Shown here in pieces: positions 25,858 to 33,539 of a stretch of 64,000 nucleotides of DNA. Where the stretch lies: assembly GCF_029960665.1 (NCBI RefSeq), contig NZ_JASBRB010000003.1, positions 1 through 64,000 on the forward strand, read 5' to 3'. The DNA comes from Pseudarthrobacter sp. AL07. GTDB lineage: Bacteria; Actinomycetota; Actinomycetes; Actinomycetales; Micrococcaceae. Below the pieces are notes generated by a model. It made no database searches. It was not told the origin of the DNA and was given only the letters and a program-made list of their open reading frames with translations. Position 1 is the first letter of the stretch. Each line of letters begins with the position of its first letter. A program made the position numbers and the translations under genes.

Positions 25858-27051
25858 ATGCATTATAAGAACATGACCAGTAGTCGACGGAAGTTTTTAT
25901 CGGATCAGGGCCTGCTTCGTGACATCCCGAAACAGGGTTTGAAGTTCCAAGACCTGAGTGAGGAGCTGAGGCGGGAAATCTTGGCAGGGACCTGGGCGGT
26001 CGGAACGAAACTGCCCACGGAGCAGCAACTTTCCCAAGAGACGGGGCTGTCCCTGACGACAGTCCGACGTGCTTTTGAGGACCTAGTCAGCAAGGGCCTG
26101 GTGATTAGGCGCCAAGGCGCCGGGAGCTTCGTGGCAACGCCGCCGTCCCATGGGGTGAAAAAGGCTCGCCACACGATCGGTGTGCTGTTGCCGGACACAC
26201 AGCTGTACTACCCCACTGTGCTTCAAGGTATTGAAGAGTATTTGACCTCGCAGGGGGCGAACCTGCAGCTGTCGACTTATCACTACGATCTGTCGCGGGA
26301 GAATTCCAGTATCGATTTTCTTCTGAATGCGGGGGTGGACGGACTGCTACTGGTACCTACCCTGACGGGTATTCCCGATCCGCGGAAACGTGTCGCCGAA
26401 CTACTGGATCTTCCGGTGCCTGTCGTGCTGTTGGAGCGCAGCCTGAATGATCTGGGGGCTGCCGATCGGACCGAACATGTCTGCTCTGACCATCAAGGCG
26501 GCGCCTATGATGCGGTTAATTACTTGGCTGGACTGGGTCATCAGCGCATTGCTCTGCTGACCCGGGCCAATCAAAGCGGCAAAAGCAGCAATCCGACTCA
26601 GGCTGCGGTCATGGCAGGGTTCCGGAACGCTGTGGCGGACCTGCGTCTATATACGTCGGGTACGGAAGTGCCGATTTTCAGTGCGACGAAACCGGTCTGG
26701 GAGGCCGATCAGGCCGAGGCGATGTTTGCTCTGCTACGCCACAGTGGCGCATCGGCTGCCCTGGTATTTGGCGATCGGGAAGCGACTTTACTCCAAGGCG
26801 CCGCTACACGTGCGGGCTTAAGAGTTCCCGAAGATTTGGCGCTCGTCTCCTACGACGACGAAATGGCCGATATTGCCCCGATACCGCTGACGGCGGTATC
26901 GCCCGCCAAACACCGACTGGGAGTGATGGCTGCCGAGGTGCTGCTTCGCAGATTGAAGGAGGGCGACGCCTGTCCGATCTACCAGGTCCGCCTGCGCCCG
27001 AGGATCGTGGTTCGGGAATCCTGTGGGGGCAAAAAGACCGGCAAGCGGTAG
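25858..27051 (+). CDS. GntR/LacI hybrid transcriptional regulator (AraR-like architecture)
   Basis: A protein of about 397 residues. The N-terminal GntR-type winged helix (about 25-95) shows LSEELRREILAGTWAVGTKL, PTEQQLSQETGLSLTTVRRA and GLVIRRQGAGSFVA. A LacI-type sugar-binding domain follows, with IGVLLPDTQLYYPTVLQGIE, NAGVDGLLLVPT and ALVSYDDEMADIAPIPLTAV. The same domain order is seen in Bacillus AraR. It sits between the sulfatase pair and the PL8 lyase and should control both in response to a chondroitin or GalNAc-derived sugar. The start is uncertain: TTG 25852, ATG 25858 and ATG 25873 are possible and none has a good ribosome site. Confidence 0.9.
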   Translation: MHYKNMTSSRRKFLSDQGLLRDIPKQGLKFQDLSEELRREILAGTWAVGTKLPTEQQLSQETGLSLTTVRRAFEDLVSKGLVIRRQGAGSFVATPPSHGVKKARHTIGVLLPDTQLYYPTVLQGIEEYLTSQGANLQLSTYHYDLSRENSSIDFLLNAGVDGLLLVPTLTGIPDPRKRVAELLDLPVPVVLLERSLNDLGAADRTEHVCSDHQGGAYDAVNYLAGLGHQRIALLTRANQSGKSSNPTQAAVMAGFRNAVADLRLYTSGTEVPIFSATKPVWEADQAEAMFALLRHSGASAALVFGDREATLLQGAATRAGLRVPEDLALVSYDDEMADIAPIPLTAVSPAKHRLGVMAAEVLLRRLKEGDACPIYQVRLRPRIVVRESCGGKKTGKR

Positions 27052-27052
27052 T

Positions 27053-27098
27053 CGATGGCAGGAGGGACCACGCGCAGGCGGCGGCCCTCCTGCCATCG
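27053..27098. terminator. Bidirectional terminator between the regulator and the PL8 lyase
   Basis: A perfect 13-bp inverted repeat, GATGGCAGGAGGG (27054-27066) and CCCTCCTGCCATC (27085-27097), extends by one more pair at each end. It fills the 55-base gap between the two convergent genes. The long GC-rich stem and position support a shared terminator. Confidence 0.8.
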
Positions 27099-27106
27099 GA
27101 GGTGAG

Positions 27107-29503
27107 CTATTCCTCGGCTGATAGTTCGAACTGCATCGACACCCCAGCACGGCCCGCGGTTTCGACTGCAAGAGTGATGAAGCCATCAGGTTCCTGGATC
27201 AGGGAAGCGCCTTGGCCTTCCACAATCCGGTAACTACGCTTGGTCCTCAGCCGCAATGAGAGCATGGGGGCGGCCTGCGTCGGGTCGCTGACAGCGATGC
27301 TGAGCCGGTCGCCCACTTCTTTGATGACCACGCAGGCGGGTCCCGAGACGGCCAGATCCCCCACGGCTCCCGGCCGCCAGAAGGTTGCTGCTGTCGTTTT
27401 TTCCTTCTTGAATCTGACGGCCTGCGCCACTTCGTCGTTCCGGAGGACGGTGTGGAAGGACTGTCCTGACAATGCTGATGTCCTGTCGGCCGATGCGCCG
27501 GGAGCTACAAGATACGCGTACGACGCGGCCTCGGCGCCCTGCCCGTGAGTGAAGTAGAGGGTTGCATAGTTCCGGGTTTTCCTGGCTGTGCTGCCCTTGG
27601 CGTTGACCTCGGACCATGAACCCTCCCGCTGTTCCCGCAGCACGTGCAGCGGCGCGGCGTCCAGTACGATGTAGCCTCCAAACCCCTCAAGGTGGACCCA
27701 CCGGTCCCCCGTCAGGACTTCCTGGCTGCCGATGGTGGCGGAGATGGTCCCCGCAGCCGTCCTCATCGCGTTCGAACCGCTGTGAAGGTTTCGGTGATCG
27801 ACCACGGTTTCGATCACCGAGGCCGAGGCAGTCCGAATGTCCGCACCGAGACACACCATTACGTCCTGGCTGACAAACCACGATTTTCGGGCCCGCAGAC
27901 CTGTTCCTCCAGGGCCGATAAGGTGCTCACCCACCGCTGCAACTTCGCCATAGGCTGCCGACCCGGTCCATTCATTCGCAGGTGTGGCCGCACCCCATTC
28001 GCCCTCCGCCTTGTCCGGCAGGGGGGTCGTGTCCACAGTGATGCCGGGGAGTCGGCTGTAATTCGCCGTGGCCCAGTACGCGTCGTCGTACTGGGCAAGA
28101 TCCGCGTCGTAGATGTAAGTCATTCCTGAACCCGTGTGGTAGCCGCGGTTGTTCTCGCCGTTACCGCACTCGTACCATGCGATGCGGTTACTGGCCATTG
28201 CCGTGGACAGGGTCCAGCCCTGATTGTGATGCATGGTGCGGTCCATGGCGGGAAACAGATAGTGGCCGCGGGGAAGATCTGTTGGTTTGAGTTCCATGGC
28301 AAACAGCTCTTTGATAAGGGCGGTTCTGGGCACGCTGGCATCCGCGAGGATTGCGGCGTGAGAGTTCTTGGCGATCCAGGCCTGACACAGGCTCCGCCAT
28401 CGCCCGGCAGCCAAGGGATCCACCGCACGGGCAAGAAGCAAAATGGACTCGATAGTGCTTGCCCCAAGGTCAAAGCCCGTGTTGGCTTCCCTGCTGATAC
28501 TCCTGCCACGCACGGAATCCGCCATAGCACCAGCAACCATAAACGGCGCAAAAGAGCCTTCAACTGTGTTGAACAGGATTTCGCGGCTGGGGTCCGCCAC
28601 TTCTGCCCCGGTCCCGCCGAGGAGGGCGAACAGTTTGGACAATCCGGTCAGCAGGACGACACCGTACGAACCGGTGTACGGGGTTGTGCTGTGCTGGATG
28701 AAGGAACCGTCAGTGAAGAAACCATTGCCGCTGGAAACGTACTGCCACACGTCGCTGAGACCCGCGACGGCGTGGGTCAGTTTCTCCGGGTTGTCATCCA
28801 CCAGCGACCGGATAATGATCGCCTGGCAGAGATCCACACGGTTCGCCCCGACGGAGGTGATCTTCCCACGCTGTGGCGGAAACTGCTGCCACGGGTCCGG
28901 AACAAAGTGGTCGATAGCGGCGCAGTATGCCGTCCGCTCGGCCACCGTCAATTCCGCATGAAGCAACACCATGGTGTCCGCCAGGGCTTTAGGGGTGCCG
29001 ATCTCCCACGACCACCAATTTCCCTGTTCTTCCTTCGTCTCGTTGTAGCAAAGGGAGTTCGCATCGGCGAGGCCGGCCCGGATCGCGGCCAGCAGGCCTT
29101 TGTCTGCGTAGTGTGCAGACCCGGGTGTGGCCCATGCCGTCGCCAAGGTTGCCAGACGCGTATGCGTCGTGACCAGATCAGCATTTTTGGCAAGGCTGAG
29201 ATCGGAGAACACGGTGGAACGTCCTGCGGAGTGGTCAAGCAGATCAATCGCTGTCCGTGCCTTCTTGTCCAGCGTGGCCAGGGCCTTGACGAAGTCACTG
29301 TCACCGGCCACGATCGTCCGCCTGCCCGTGATCTGGTCCACCCACTTTTGCCTCAGGCCGGCAAAATCCGATGGTGAAAGTATCGCGTCCGAGGCGTCGT
29401 CCGCGTGGGCAGTCCCGTGAAAGAAAGCCAGGAGCAGGCCCGACAGGGCCGCGCCTCCTGCACCCTTGAGGGCAGATCTCCGGGAAAATTCTGGGGTCAT
29501 CAT
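27107..29503 (-). CDS. Polysaccharide lyase family 8, chondroitin AC lyase, Tat-exported
   Basis: A 798-residue lyase that cleaves chondroitin (and usually hyaluronan) by beta-elimination outside the cell, leaving an unsaturated uronic acid. The Tat signal has the twin arginine in FSRRSALKG and ends near residue 38 (AHADDA). Catalytic residues are Asn221, His271, Tyr280, Arg334 and Glu445, in GANRVDLC, DGSFIQHSTTPYTGSYG, SVRGRSISR and YECGNGENN. Subtracting 38 gives 183, 233, 242, 296 and 407, the positions I recall for Arthrobacter aurescens chondroitinase AC. The alpha/alpha toroid is followed by beta-sandwich domains to the C-terminus. The ATG pair at 29503 has GAGGAGAAC upstream. Confidence 0.96.
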   Translation of the reverse strand: MMTPEFSRRSALKGAGGAALSGLLLAFFHGTAHADDASDAILSPSDFAGLRQKWVDQITGRRTIVAGDSDFVKALATLDKKARTAIDLLDHSAGRSTVFSDLSLAKNADLVTTHTRLATLATAWATPGSAHYADKGLLAAIRAGLADANSLCYNETKEEQGNWWSWEIGTPKALADTMVLLHAELTVAERTAYCAAIDHFVPDPWQQFPPQRGKITSVGANRVDLCQAIIIRSLVDDNPEKLTHAVAGLSDVWQYVSSGNGFFTDGSFIQHSTTPYTGSYGVVLLTGLSKLFALLGGTGAEVADPSREILFNTVEGSFAPFMVAGAMADSVRGRSISREANTGFDLGASTIESILLLARAVDPLAAGRWRSLCQAWIAKNSHAAILADASVPRTALIKELFAMELKPTDLPRGHYLFPAMDRTMHHNQGWTLSTAMASNRIAWYECGNGENNRGYHTGSGMTYIYDADLAQYDDAYWATANYSRLPGITVDTTPLPDKAEGEWGAATPANEWTGSAAYGEVAAVGEHLIGPGGTGLRARKSWFVSQDVMVCLGADIRTASASVIETVVDHRNLHSGSNAMRTAAGTISATIGSQEVLTGDRWVHLEGFGGYIVLDAAPLHVLREQREGSWSEVNAKGSTARKTRNYATLYFTHGQGAEAASYAYLVAPGASADRTSALSGQSFHTVLRNDEVAQAVRFKKEKTTAATFWRPGAVGDLAVSGPACVVIKEVGDRLSIAVSDPTQAAPMLSLRLRTKRSYRIVEGQGASLIQEPDGFITLAVETAGRAGVSMQFELSAEE

Positions 29504-29580
29504 TTGTTCTCCTCAGTCCGTCGAGGTTCCGCCGTCATTGCCGGAACTCTGCATTGGAGCAACACAACAGCAGGGTGAGG

Positions 29581-29593
29581 AGAGGAATAAAGA
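29581..29593. promoter_or_regulatory. Shared 13-mer AGAGGAATAAAGA, copy 2
   Basis: This is the second exact copy of the 13-mer at 25752, about 80 bases upstream of the PL8 lyase start and about 65 bases upstream of the isomerase start. Its presence in both divergent intergenic regions around the GntR/LacI gene suggests coordinated control of sulfatases and lyase. Confidence 0.4.
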
Positions 29594-29659
29594 AGTAGCA
29601 ACTTGGCCCCTGGATGTTCAACAATGAAACGCAACCGCCGAACGATTCAACGGAGTTAC

Positions 29660-30505
29660 ATGCGTATTGCGTTTTCAACCCTGGGTTGTCCCGAGGCCAG
29701 TCTGGAGCAGGTGATAGCGCTTGCCAGCGAGCATTGCATCGATGGGGTGGAGGTCAGGATCCACGACGGCGGCATCGTCAGCGGAACCATGGACCGTTCG
29801 GCTCGGGAGCAGGTGCGCGCCGCAATCTCCCGTGCGGGCCTGGCCGTCCTGAGTCTGGGAAGCTACATCAAGGTTTGCCATCCAGGTCCGGATGAGCTGG
29901 TAGTACGCCAACTCCGCAGTGCACTAGAGCTTGCCGCGGATGTGGGAGCTGAAGCCGTGAGGGTTTTCCCGGGCGCCGGCATGGATCCGACGACTGATTT
30001 CTATGGCGAAGCTGTGACAGAGCTGGAACTGCGGGGTGCGTCGCGTCTGGCTGCAGCGGCCCCGCTTGCTGAGCAACTGGGGCTCAAGCTGCTTTTAGAG
30101 ACCCACGACTCGCACCCCCGGGGTGTCGATATTGCCAGGATCCTCTCCCCTTTCGGCGCAGGGGCGCCCACAGGGGCCATCTGGGACGTGATGCATCCGT
30201 GGCGGTTCGGCGAAGACCCGGCCGATACGCTTCACAGCCTGGGCGGGCAGTTTGAGTACGTCCAGTTCAAGGATGCAACCATGGACAGGCAGACGGGAGA
30301 GCTGACGATGACCCTGCCCGGCGCCGGGGACATACCGCTGCGGCGGATTCTGGAACTGATCATAGCTCAGACGCCCACAGGCGCCGGGACGTGGATCTCG
30401 CTGGAGTGGGAAAAGGCCTGGCATCCGGAACTGCCTGGGCTATCCGAGGCACTTGTCGCTTTGCGGGCTGTCCTCGGCCGGTCGGAATCTAATCCCAGCC
30501 TCTAG
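29660..30505 (+). CDS. Sugar phosphate isomerase/epimerase (xylose isomerase-like TIM barrel)
   Basis: A protein of about 281 residues with the AP-endonuclease-2-type TIM barrel: MRIAFSTLGCPEASLEQVIA, GVEVRIHDGG, KLLLETHDSH (metal ligand Glu), GAIWDVMHPWRFG and WISLEWEKAWHPEL. The conserved Glu, Asp/His and final Glu are typical of divalent-metal isomerases. The ATG at 29660 has CGGAG upstream and gives the natural N-terminus; the longer reading from 29603 is unlikely. Divergent from the lyase, it may isomerise the 4-deoxy uronate released from lyase products or another intermediate (inference). Confidence 0.88.
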   Translation: MRIAFSTLGCPEASLEQVIALASEHCIDGVEVRIHDGGIVSGTMDRSAREQVRAAISRAGLAVLSLGSYIKVCHPGPDELVVRQLRSALELAADVGAEAVRVFPGAGMDPTTDFYGEAVTELELRGASRLAAAAPLAEQLGLKLLLETHDSHPRGVDIARILSPFGAGAPTGAIWDVMHPWRFGEDPADTLHSLGGQFEYVQFKDATMDRQTGELTMTLPGAGDIPLRRILELIIAQTPTGAGTWISLEWEKAWHPELPGLSEALVALRAVLGRSESNPSL

Positions 30506-30691
30506 GAGTCCCCCGGCAGCACCGGGCAATTGCGGACCGCCGTCGCAACACTGCCGGATCCTGCCGAAACGGGGACATCGTGATCATCGGGTGGAAGTCC
30601 CCCGAAACCGCCCGGTGTCCCGGTGTTGTAAAGGCAGGGCCCAGTCGCACGTAGGAGGGCCATCGCAAGCCGTCTCCTGGGCGGGGAAAGC

Positions 30692-30859
30692 GTGCCGCAC
30701 CCCCGCTTCACGCTTGCCAATGAACGCACCTTCCTGGCATGGGTCAGGACATCACTGGCTTTCCTGGCCGGCGGCATCGCGATTGAGGCGTTCGCAGGCG
30801 ACCTTTTGGTAGGACCGGCGCCGCCAATGGGGCAGCTCGGTGCCGGGAGGTACTCTTAG
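30692..30859 (+). pseudogene. Truncated DUF202 membrane protein remnant
   Basis: From GTG 30692 the frame reads VPHPRFTLANERTFLAWVRT then SLAFLAGGIAIEAFAGDL, and ends at TAG 30857. This is the N-terminal half of DUF202 (YidH-type) proteins, which have about 110 residues and two more membrane helices. Only 55 codons remain, and the last 15 do not look like the family. The upstream 30506-30691 holds no gene I can support. Confidence 0.65.
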
Positions 30860-31167
30860 CCTCCGCTGACGGCGCCGTACTGGTAGGTCCGGCCCGGTTT
30901 CGGGGCAAGGACCAAGTCGCCTTCGCTGATGCCCTCGCAGGCCGCCCAATGGTTTCCCGTCGACAGGCCCGCAGAGATCTTGGATTTATCCGGGTACATG
31001 TCCAGGAAGACGCTGTTCATTGCACGGCGGAAGGCCTCTGCTCCGCTGCCCAGATGGGGCTTAATGTCGTAGTCGCCGATGAAGTCAACGCCAATGTAGC
31101 CGGACTGAAGCATCTCTTCTGCGTTCCTGCCGCGCGTGCCCTGGCGGACTACCCATGCTGTCGTCAT
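30856..31167 (-). CDS. Short protein resembling the N-terminal segment of Mrr-type restriction enzymes (probably truncated)
   Basis: The 103 residues from ATG 31167 read MTTAWVVRQGTRGRNAEEML, QSGYIGVDFIGDYDI, FLDMYPDKSKISAG and EGDLVLAPKPGRTYQYGAVSG, then stop. This pattern (W-V-R-x-G...GVVGI....G..V......YYIG.V.G.Y) resembles the small N-terminal domain of Mrr-like restriction endonucleases, and the nuclease domain that should follow is absent. The stop coincides with the truncation point of the DUF202 remnant, so a deletion probably fused two broken genes. A longer start at 31227 exists. A 12-codon ORF with a good AAGGAG site (from about 31203) overlaps the 31167 ATG. Confidence 0.5.
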   Translation of the reverse strand: MTTAWVVRQGTRGRNAEEMLQSGYIGVDFIGDYDIKPHLGSGAEAFRRAMNSVFLDMYPDKSKISAGLSTGNHWAACEGISEGDLVLAPKPGRTYQYGAVSGG

Positions 31168-31308
31168 TGCGCTCCATGCTTGCTGGCCCATTGCGGGCTC
31201 ATCAGTGTCTCCTTGAACGTATCTCATGCGGAGGCAGGTACTCGCCCACAGCGTCCCCTAATGTGGAGGCAAATGGCGCTGCGGTGCCAGGACTTTCGAG
31301 GGGGACGC

Positions 31309-31728
31309 ATGGGCCAGGAACAGATCGCCAACAAATTCGAGGCAGCGTGGAGCGTGTTCGCGCAAACGTGCGGGCACTTCTGGGCGCCCGAGCCCTTGTA
31401 CCAGGCGTGGTTCGTGCACTACCTGATCTCGCAGTTCGGTATCGACCGGGTCGCCCGAGGGCCGCTCATTCACATCAAGAACTTCTCCGAGTCCCCGTTG
31501 AAGACCAAGGTCGGCGACGGTGAGGTCCGGACCCACGTAGTGGTTACCAGGACGCTGGGCATCATGATGCCCCATTACGCGAACCGGCTCGGCAAAGCTT
31601 CTGATCTTTCAGGTCTCGGGCTGCTGAAGAAATTGGCCGTCATCAGTGGTCAGAGGGCCTTCGATGTGGAGCTAAGGAGATTCGAACTCCTGACCTCTTC
31701 GATGCGAACGAAGCGCTCTACCAACTGA
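31309..31728 (+). CDS. Hypothetical protein reading into the tRNA-Ala gene
   Basis: A 139-codon frame begins at ATG 31309 after GAGGGGG: MGQEQIANKFEAAWSVFAQT, YQAWFVHYLISQFGIDRVAR, GPLIHIKNFSESPLKTKVGD and GIMMPHYANRLGKASDLSGL. The last 20 or so codons are the reverse strand of the tRNA gene. The natural C-terminus was therefore probably elsewhere, and the gene was fused to the tRNA by integration or deletion. I do not recognise the family. Codon use looks coding. It is divergent from the truncated restriction-like ORF and may have been its partner. Confidence 0.5.
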   Translation: MGQEQIANKFEAAWSVFAQTCGHFWAPEPLYQAWFVHYLISQFGIDRVARGPLIHIKNFSESPLKTKVGDGEVRTHVVVTRTLGIMMPHYANRLGKASDLSGLGLLKKLAVISGQRAFDVELRRFELLTSSMRTKRSTN

Positions 31729-31739
31729 GCTATAGCCCC
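31667..31739 (-). tRNA. tRNA-Ala (anticodon CGC)
   Basis: On the minus strand the sequence starts GGGGCTATAGCTCAGTTGGT and folds into a standard cloverleaf of 73 bases. The anticodon loop TTCGCAT on the stem CTTCG/CGAAG gives CGC, reading GCG alanine codons. The T-arm contains GTTCGAATC. Acceptor arms GGGGCTA/TAGCTCC include the G3-U70 pair that identifies alanine tRNAs, with discriminator A. CCA is not encoded. The 3' end faces the accessory region to the left. Confidence 0.96.
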
Positions 31740-31865
31740 GGAACAGTCCACCTTCCCTGATGAACGGCGGTACCGGTGACCTTAGGCTACAAATTTTCGT
31801 CCCGCATTGCGAATTGACACTCCGCACCCGGACTGGCAAACGGCGTGGACTGCCCTGGCAAGCTA

Positions 31866-32798
31866 TCAGGCGCGGCGGCGCTGCAGGACGTCGTCGAGGT
31901 TGCTCAGGGCGCTCTGCGCCTTGGTGAGAGGCTTCGCGGCGGGCGCGGTGGGCGCGGCAGCGGGAACGCCCTGTTTCAGGGACGGCCTCCCGACGGCTTT
32001 GGGTGCCTCCGGAAGATCAAGCGGCTGGGGAGCCGGGCGCTCTGCCTTGGCGGCTTCAACATACACCGGCTTCGGCACGTCTACCGGTTCCCAGGTGGTC
32101 TTGGCCGGTTTCAGCGATACGGCGGCGCTGGCATCACCGGCGGCAACGGCCACAGCCAGTGCCGCTTCCCGGAGTTCCATTGCAGTCAGGGGCTCGGGCT
32201 TCGGCTTGGGCTGATGGGCCTCAGCGTCAAAGAGCCGGCTTTCCGGTCGGGGGGCGGGACGGTCCGCTGCATCCGTGGCGACGGATCCTGAACGCTGCAC
32301 GGGGGCACTCATCGCTGAGCGAAACGCGGCGTTGACCTTCGCTTTGCGGTCCCGGACAGCCAAGGTCCGGAGCACCGCCACAGCTGCGACGGTGGTGGCC
32401 AGACCGGCCACCGGCAGCAGCGCGCTTCCGATTCCGAACGGCAGAAGAACACCCGAAACAAAGGCGGTCAGCAACGCTAGGACACCAGCGAGGGCGATCC
32501 CAGTCCTGCCATAGCGGATCCGGAACGCGCCGCGCGTCGTCGCGTTGCCGGACGTTTCCGTGGCGGTTTCGGGGCTCTTCCTGATCTCCATGGCTTTCTC
32601 CTGCTGGGCGGCGATGTTCATTACCGTTCCGGCTCTCGGGTCCGATGATTCAATGGCTGGTACGTCCGCCAGGAAGTCGCCAGCGGCCTGGGCCTGGTGC
32701 CGGCGGTTCCGCAGAACGTAGGGCGCAACCCACACGATCCAGAGCACAACGGCAACCACAAGGATCACTGAGCTGCTTAGGGGGAAGTCCACAATCAA
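31866..32798 (-). CDS. Conserved hypothetical membrane protein
   Basis: A 310-residue protein. The first segment, VILVVAVVLWIVWVAPYVLR, is a membrane helix with a basic stop-transfer. A hydrophilic region of about 70 residues, then two adjacent helices (GIALAGVLALLTAFVSGVLL and LLPVAGLATTVAAVAVLRTL) follow. The C-terminal half is Ala/Pro/Lys-rich and low-complexity, ending KAQSALSNLDDVLQRRRA. No catalytic motif is visible. Starts at TTG 32798 or GTG 32792 have no evident ribosome site, so it may be leaderless. Such proteins are common near galU in Arthrobacter-like genomes (recollection). Confidence 0.75.
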   Translation of the reverse strand: MIVDFPLSSSVILVVAVVLWIVWVAPYVLRNRRHQAQAAGDFLADVPAIESSDPRAGTVMNIAAQQEKAMEIRKSPETATETSGNATTRGAFRIRYGRTGIALAGVLALLTAFVSGVLLPFGIGSALLPVAGLATTVAAVAVLRTLAVRDRKAKVNAAFRSAMSAPVQRSGSVATDAADRPAPRPESRLFDAEAHQPKPKPEPLTAMELREAALAVAVAAGDASAAVSLKPAKTTWEPVDVPKPVYVEAAKAERPAPQPLDLPEAPKAVGRPSLKQGVPAAAPTAPAAKPLTKAQSALSNLDDVLQRRRA

Positions 32799-32916
32799 AA
32801 CCGTATGAGCATTAGGGCAGCCGTCCCCGCATTAGCCACGGTGTGTCGCCCGCAACGTGGCAATTCATTGGATTTATGACCTTGGAAGTACCCATGGGCG
32901 GTTCAGATCCGGCGGT

Positions 32917-33534
32917 TCAGGACCGGGACGCGAGCCACCGCGCGAGCAGCCCCCCCGGGACCTCGTCAGCGGTCAGCGCGAAGGACCGGTGGTCCGCCCA
33001 CTCCCCGTTGATGTGAAGGAAGCGTGGACGGTGGCCTTCGTCGCGGAAGCCCAGCTTCTCAACCACGCGCAGGCTGGGGCCATTCTCGGGCCGGATGTTG
33101 ATCTCCATCCGGTGCAGGCCCATTGCCTGGAAACAATGGTCCGTGGCCATGGCCACCGCCGTGGGCGCAATGCCGTGACCGGCGCGCGCCTGGTCAACCC
33201 AGTACCCCAGCGTGGCCATCATGGCCGAACCCCACACAATCGAGGACACAGTCAGCTGGCCAACGATGACCGGGGCGGCCAACCTGGGCGTGCGCTCAGT
33301 GATCAGGAACGGCAAGGCCGTCCCCTGGGCGGCCTGGATTTTCAAGGACCGCACCATCCGCCGGTAGTCAGGCAGCGCACCGCCGGGTGCCGGGTTGGAT
33401 GCTTCCCAGGGCGCTAGCCACTCGCTGTTGCGCCCACGGACCTGGGTCCATTCCTTCTTATCCCGATACCGGATGGGGCGCAGGATCAGGTCGCCGCATT
33501 CGAGTGTTACGGGCCAGATGGGTCCGGGGCGCAC
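32917..33534 (-). CDS. GNAT family N-acetyltransferase (RimJ/RimL-like)
   Basis: The 205-residue acetyltransferase shows LILRPIRYRDKKEWTQVR at the N-terminus, the acetyl-CoA region ARAGHGIAPTAVAMATDHCF and the RimJ-type segment MEINIRPENGPSLRVVEKLG FRDEGHRPRFLHING. Proteins of this group acetylate N-terminal amino groups, for example of ribosomal proteins. The GTG start lies five bases after the galU stop, so it is probably co-transcribed with galU. Confidence 0.9.
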   Translation of the reverse strand: MRPGPIWPVTLECGDLILRPIRYRDKKEWTQVRGRNSEWLAPWEASNPAPGGALPDYRRMVRSLKIQAAQGTALPFLITERTPRLAAPVIVGQLTVSSIVWGSAMMATLGYWVDQARAGHGIAPTAVAMATDHCFQAMGLHRMEINIRPENGPSLRVVEKLGFRDEGHRPRFLHINGEWADHRSFALTADEVPGGLLARWLASRS

Positions 33535-33539
33535 GGCAG

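Noticed and set aside
27107..29503. Lyase as hyaluronate- or xanthan-specific PL8
   Set aside because: The residue spacing matches chondroitinase AC and the locus encodes galactosamine catabolism and sulfatases. Hyaluronan may still be a side substrate, but xanthan does not fit.
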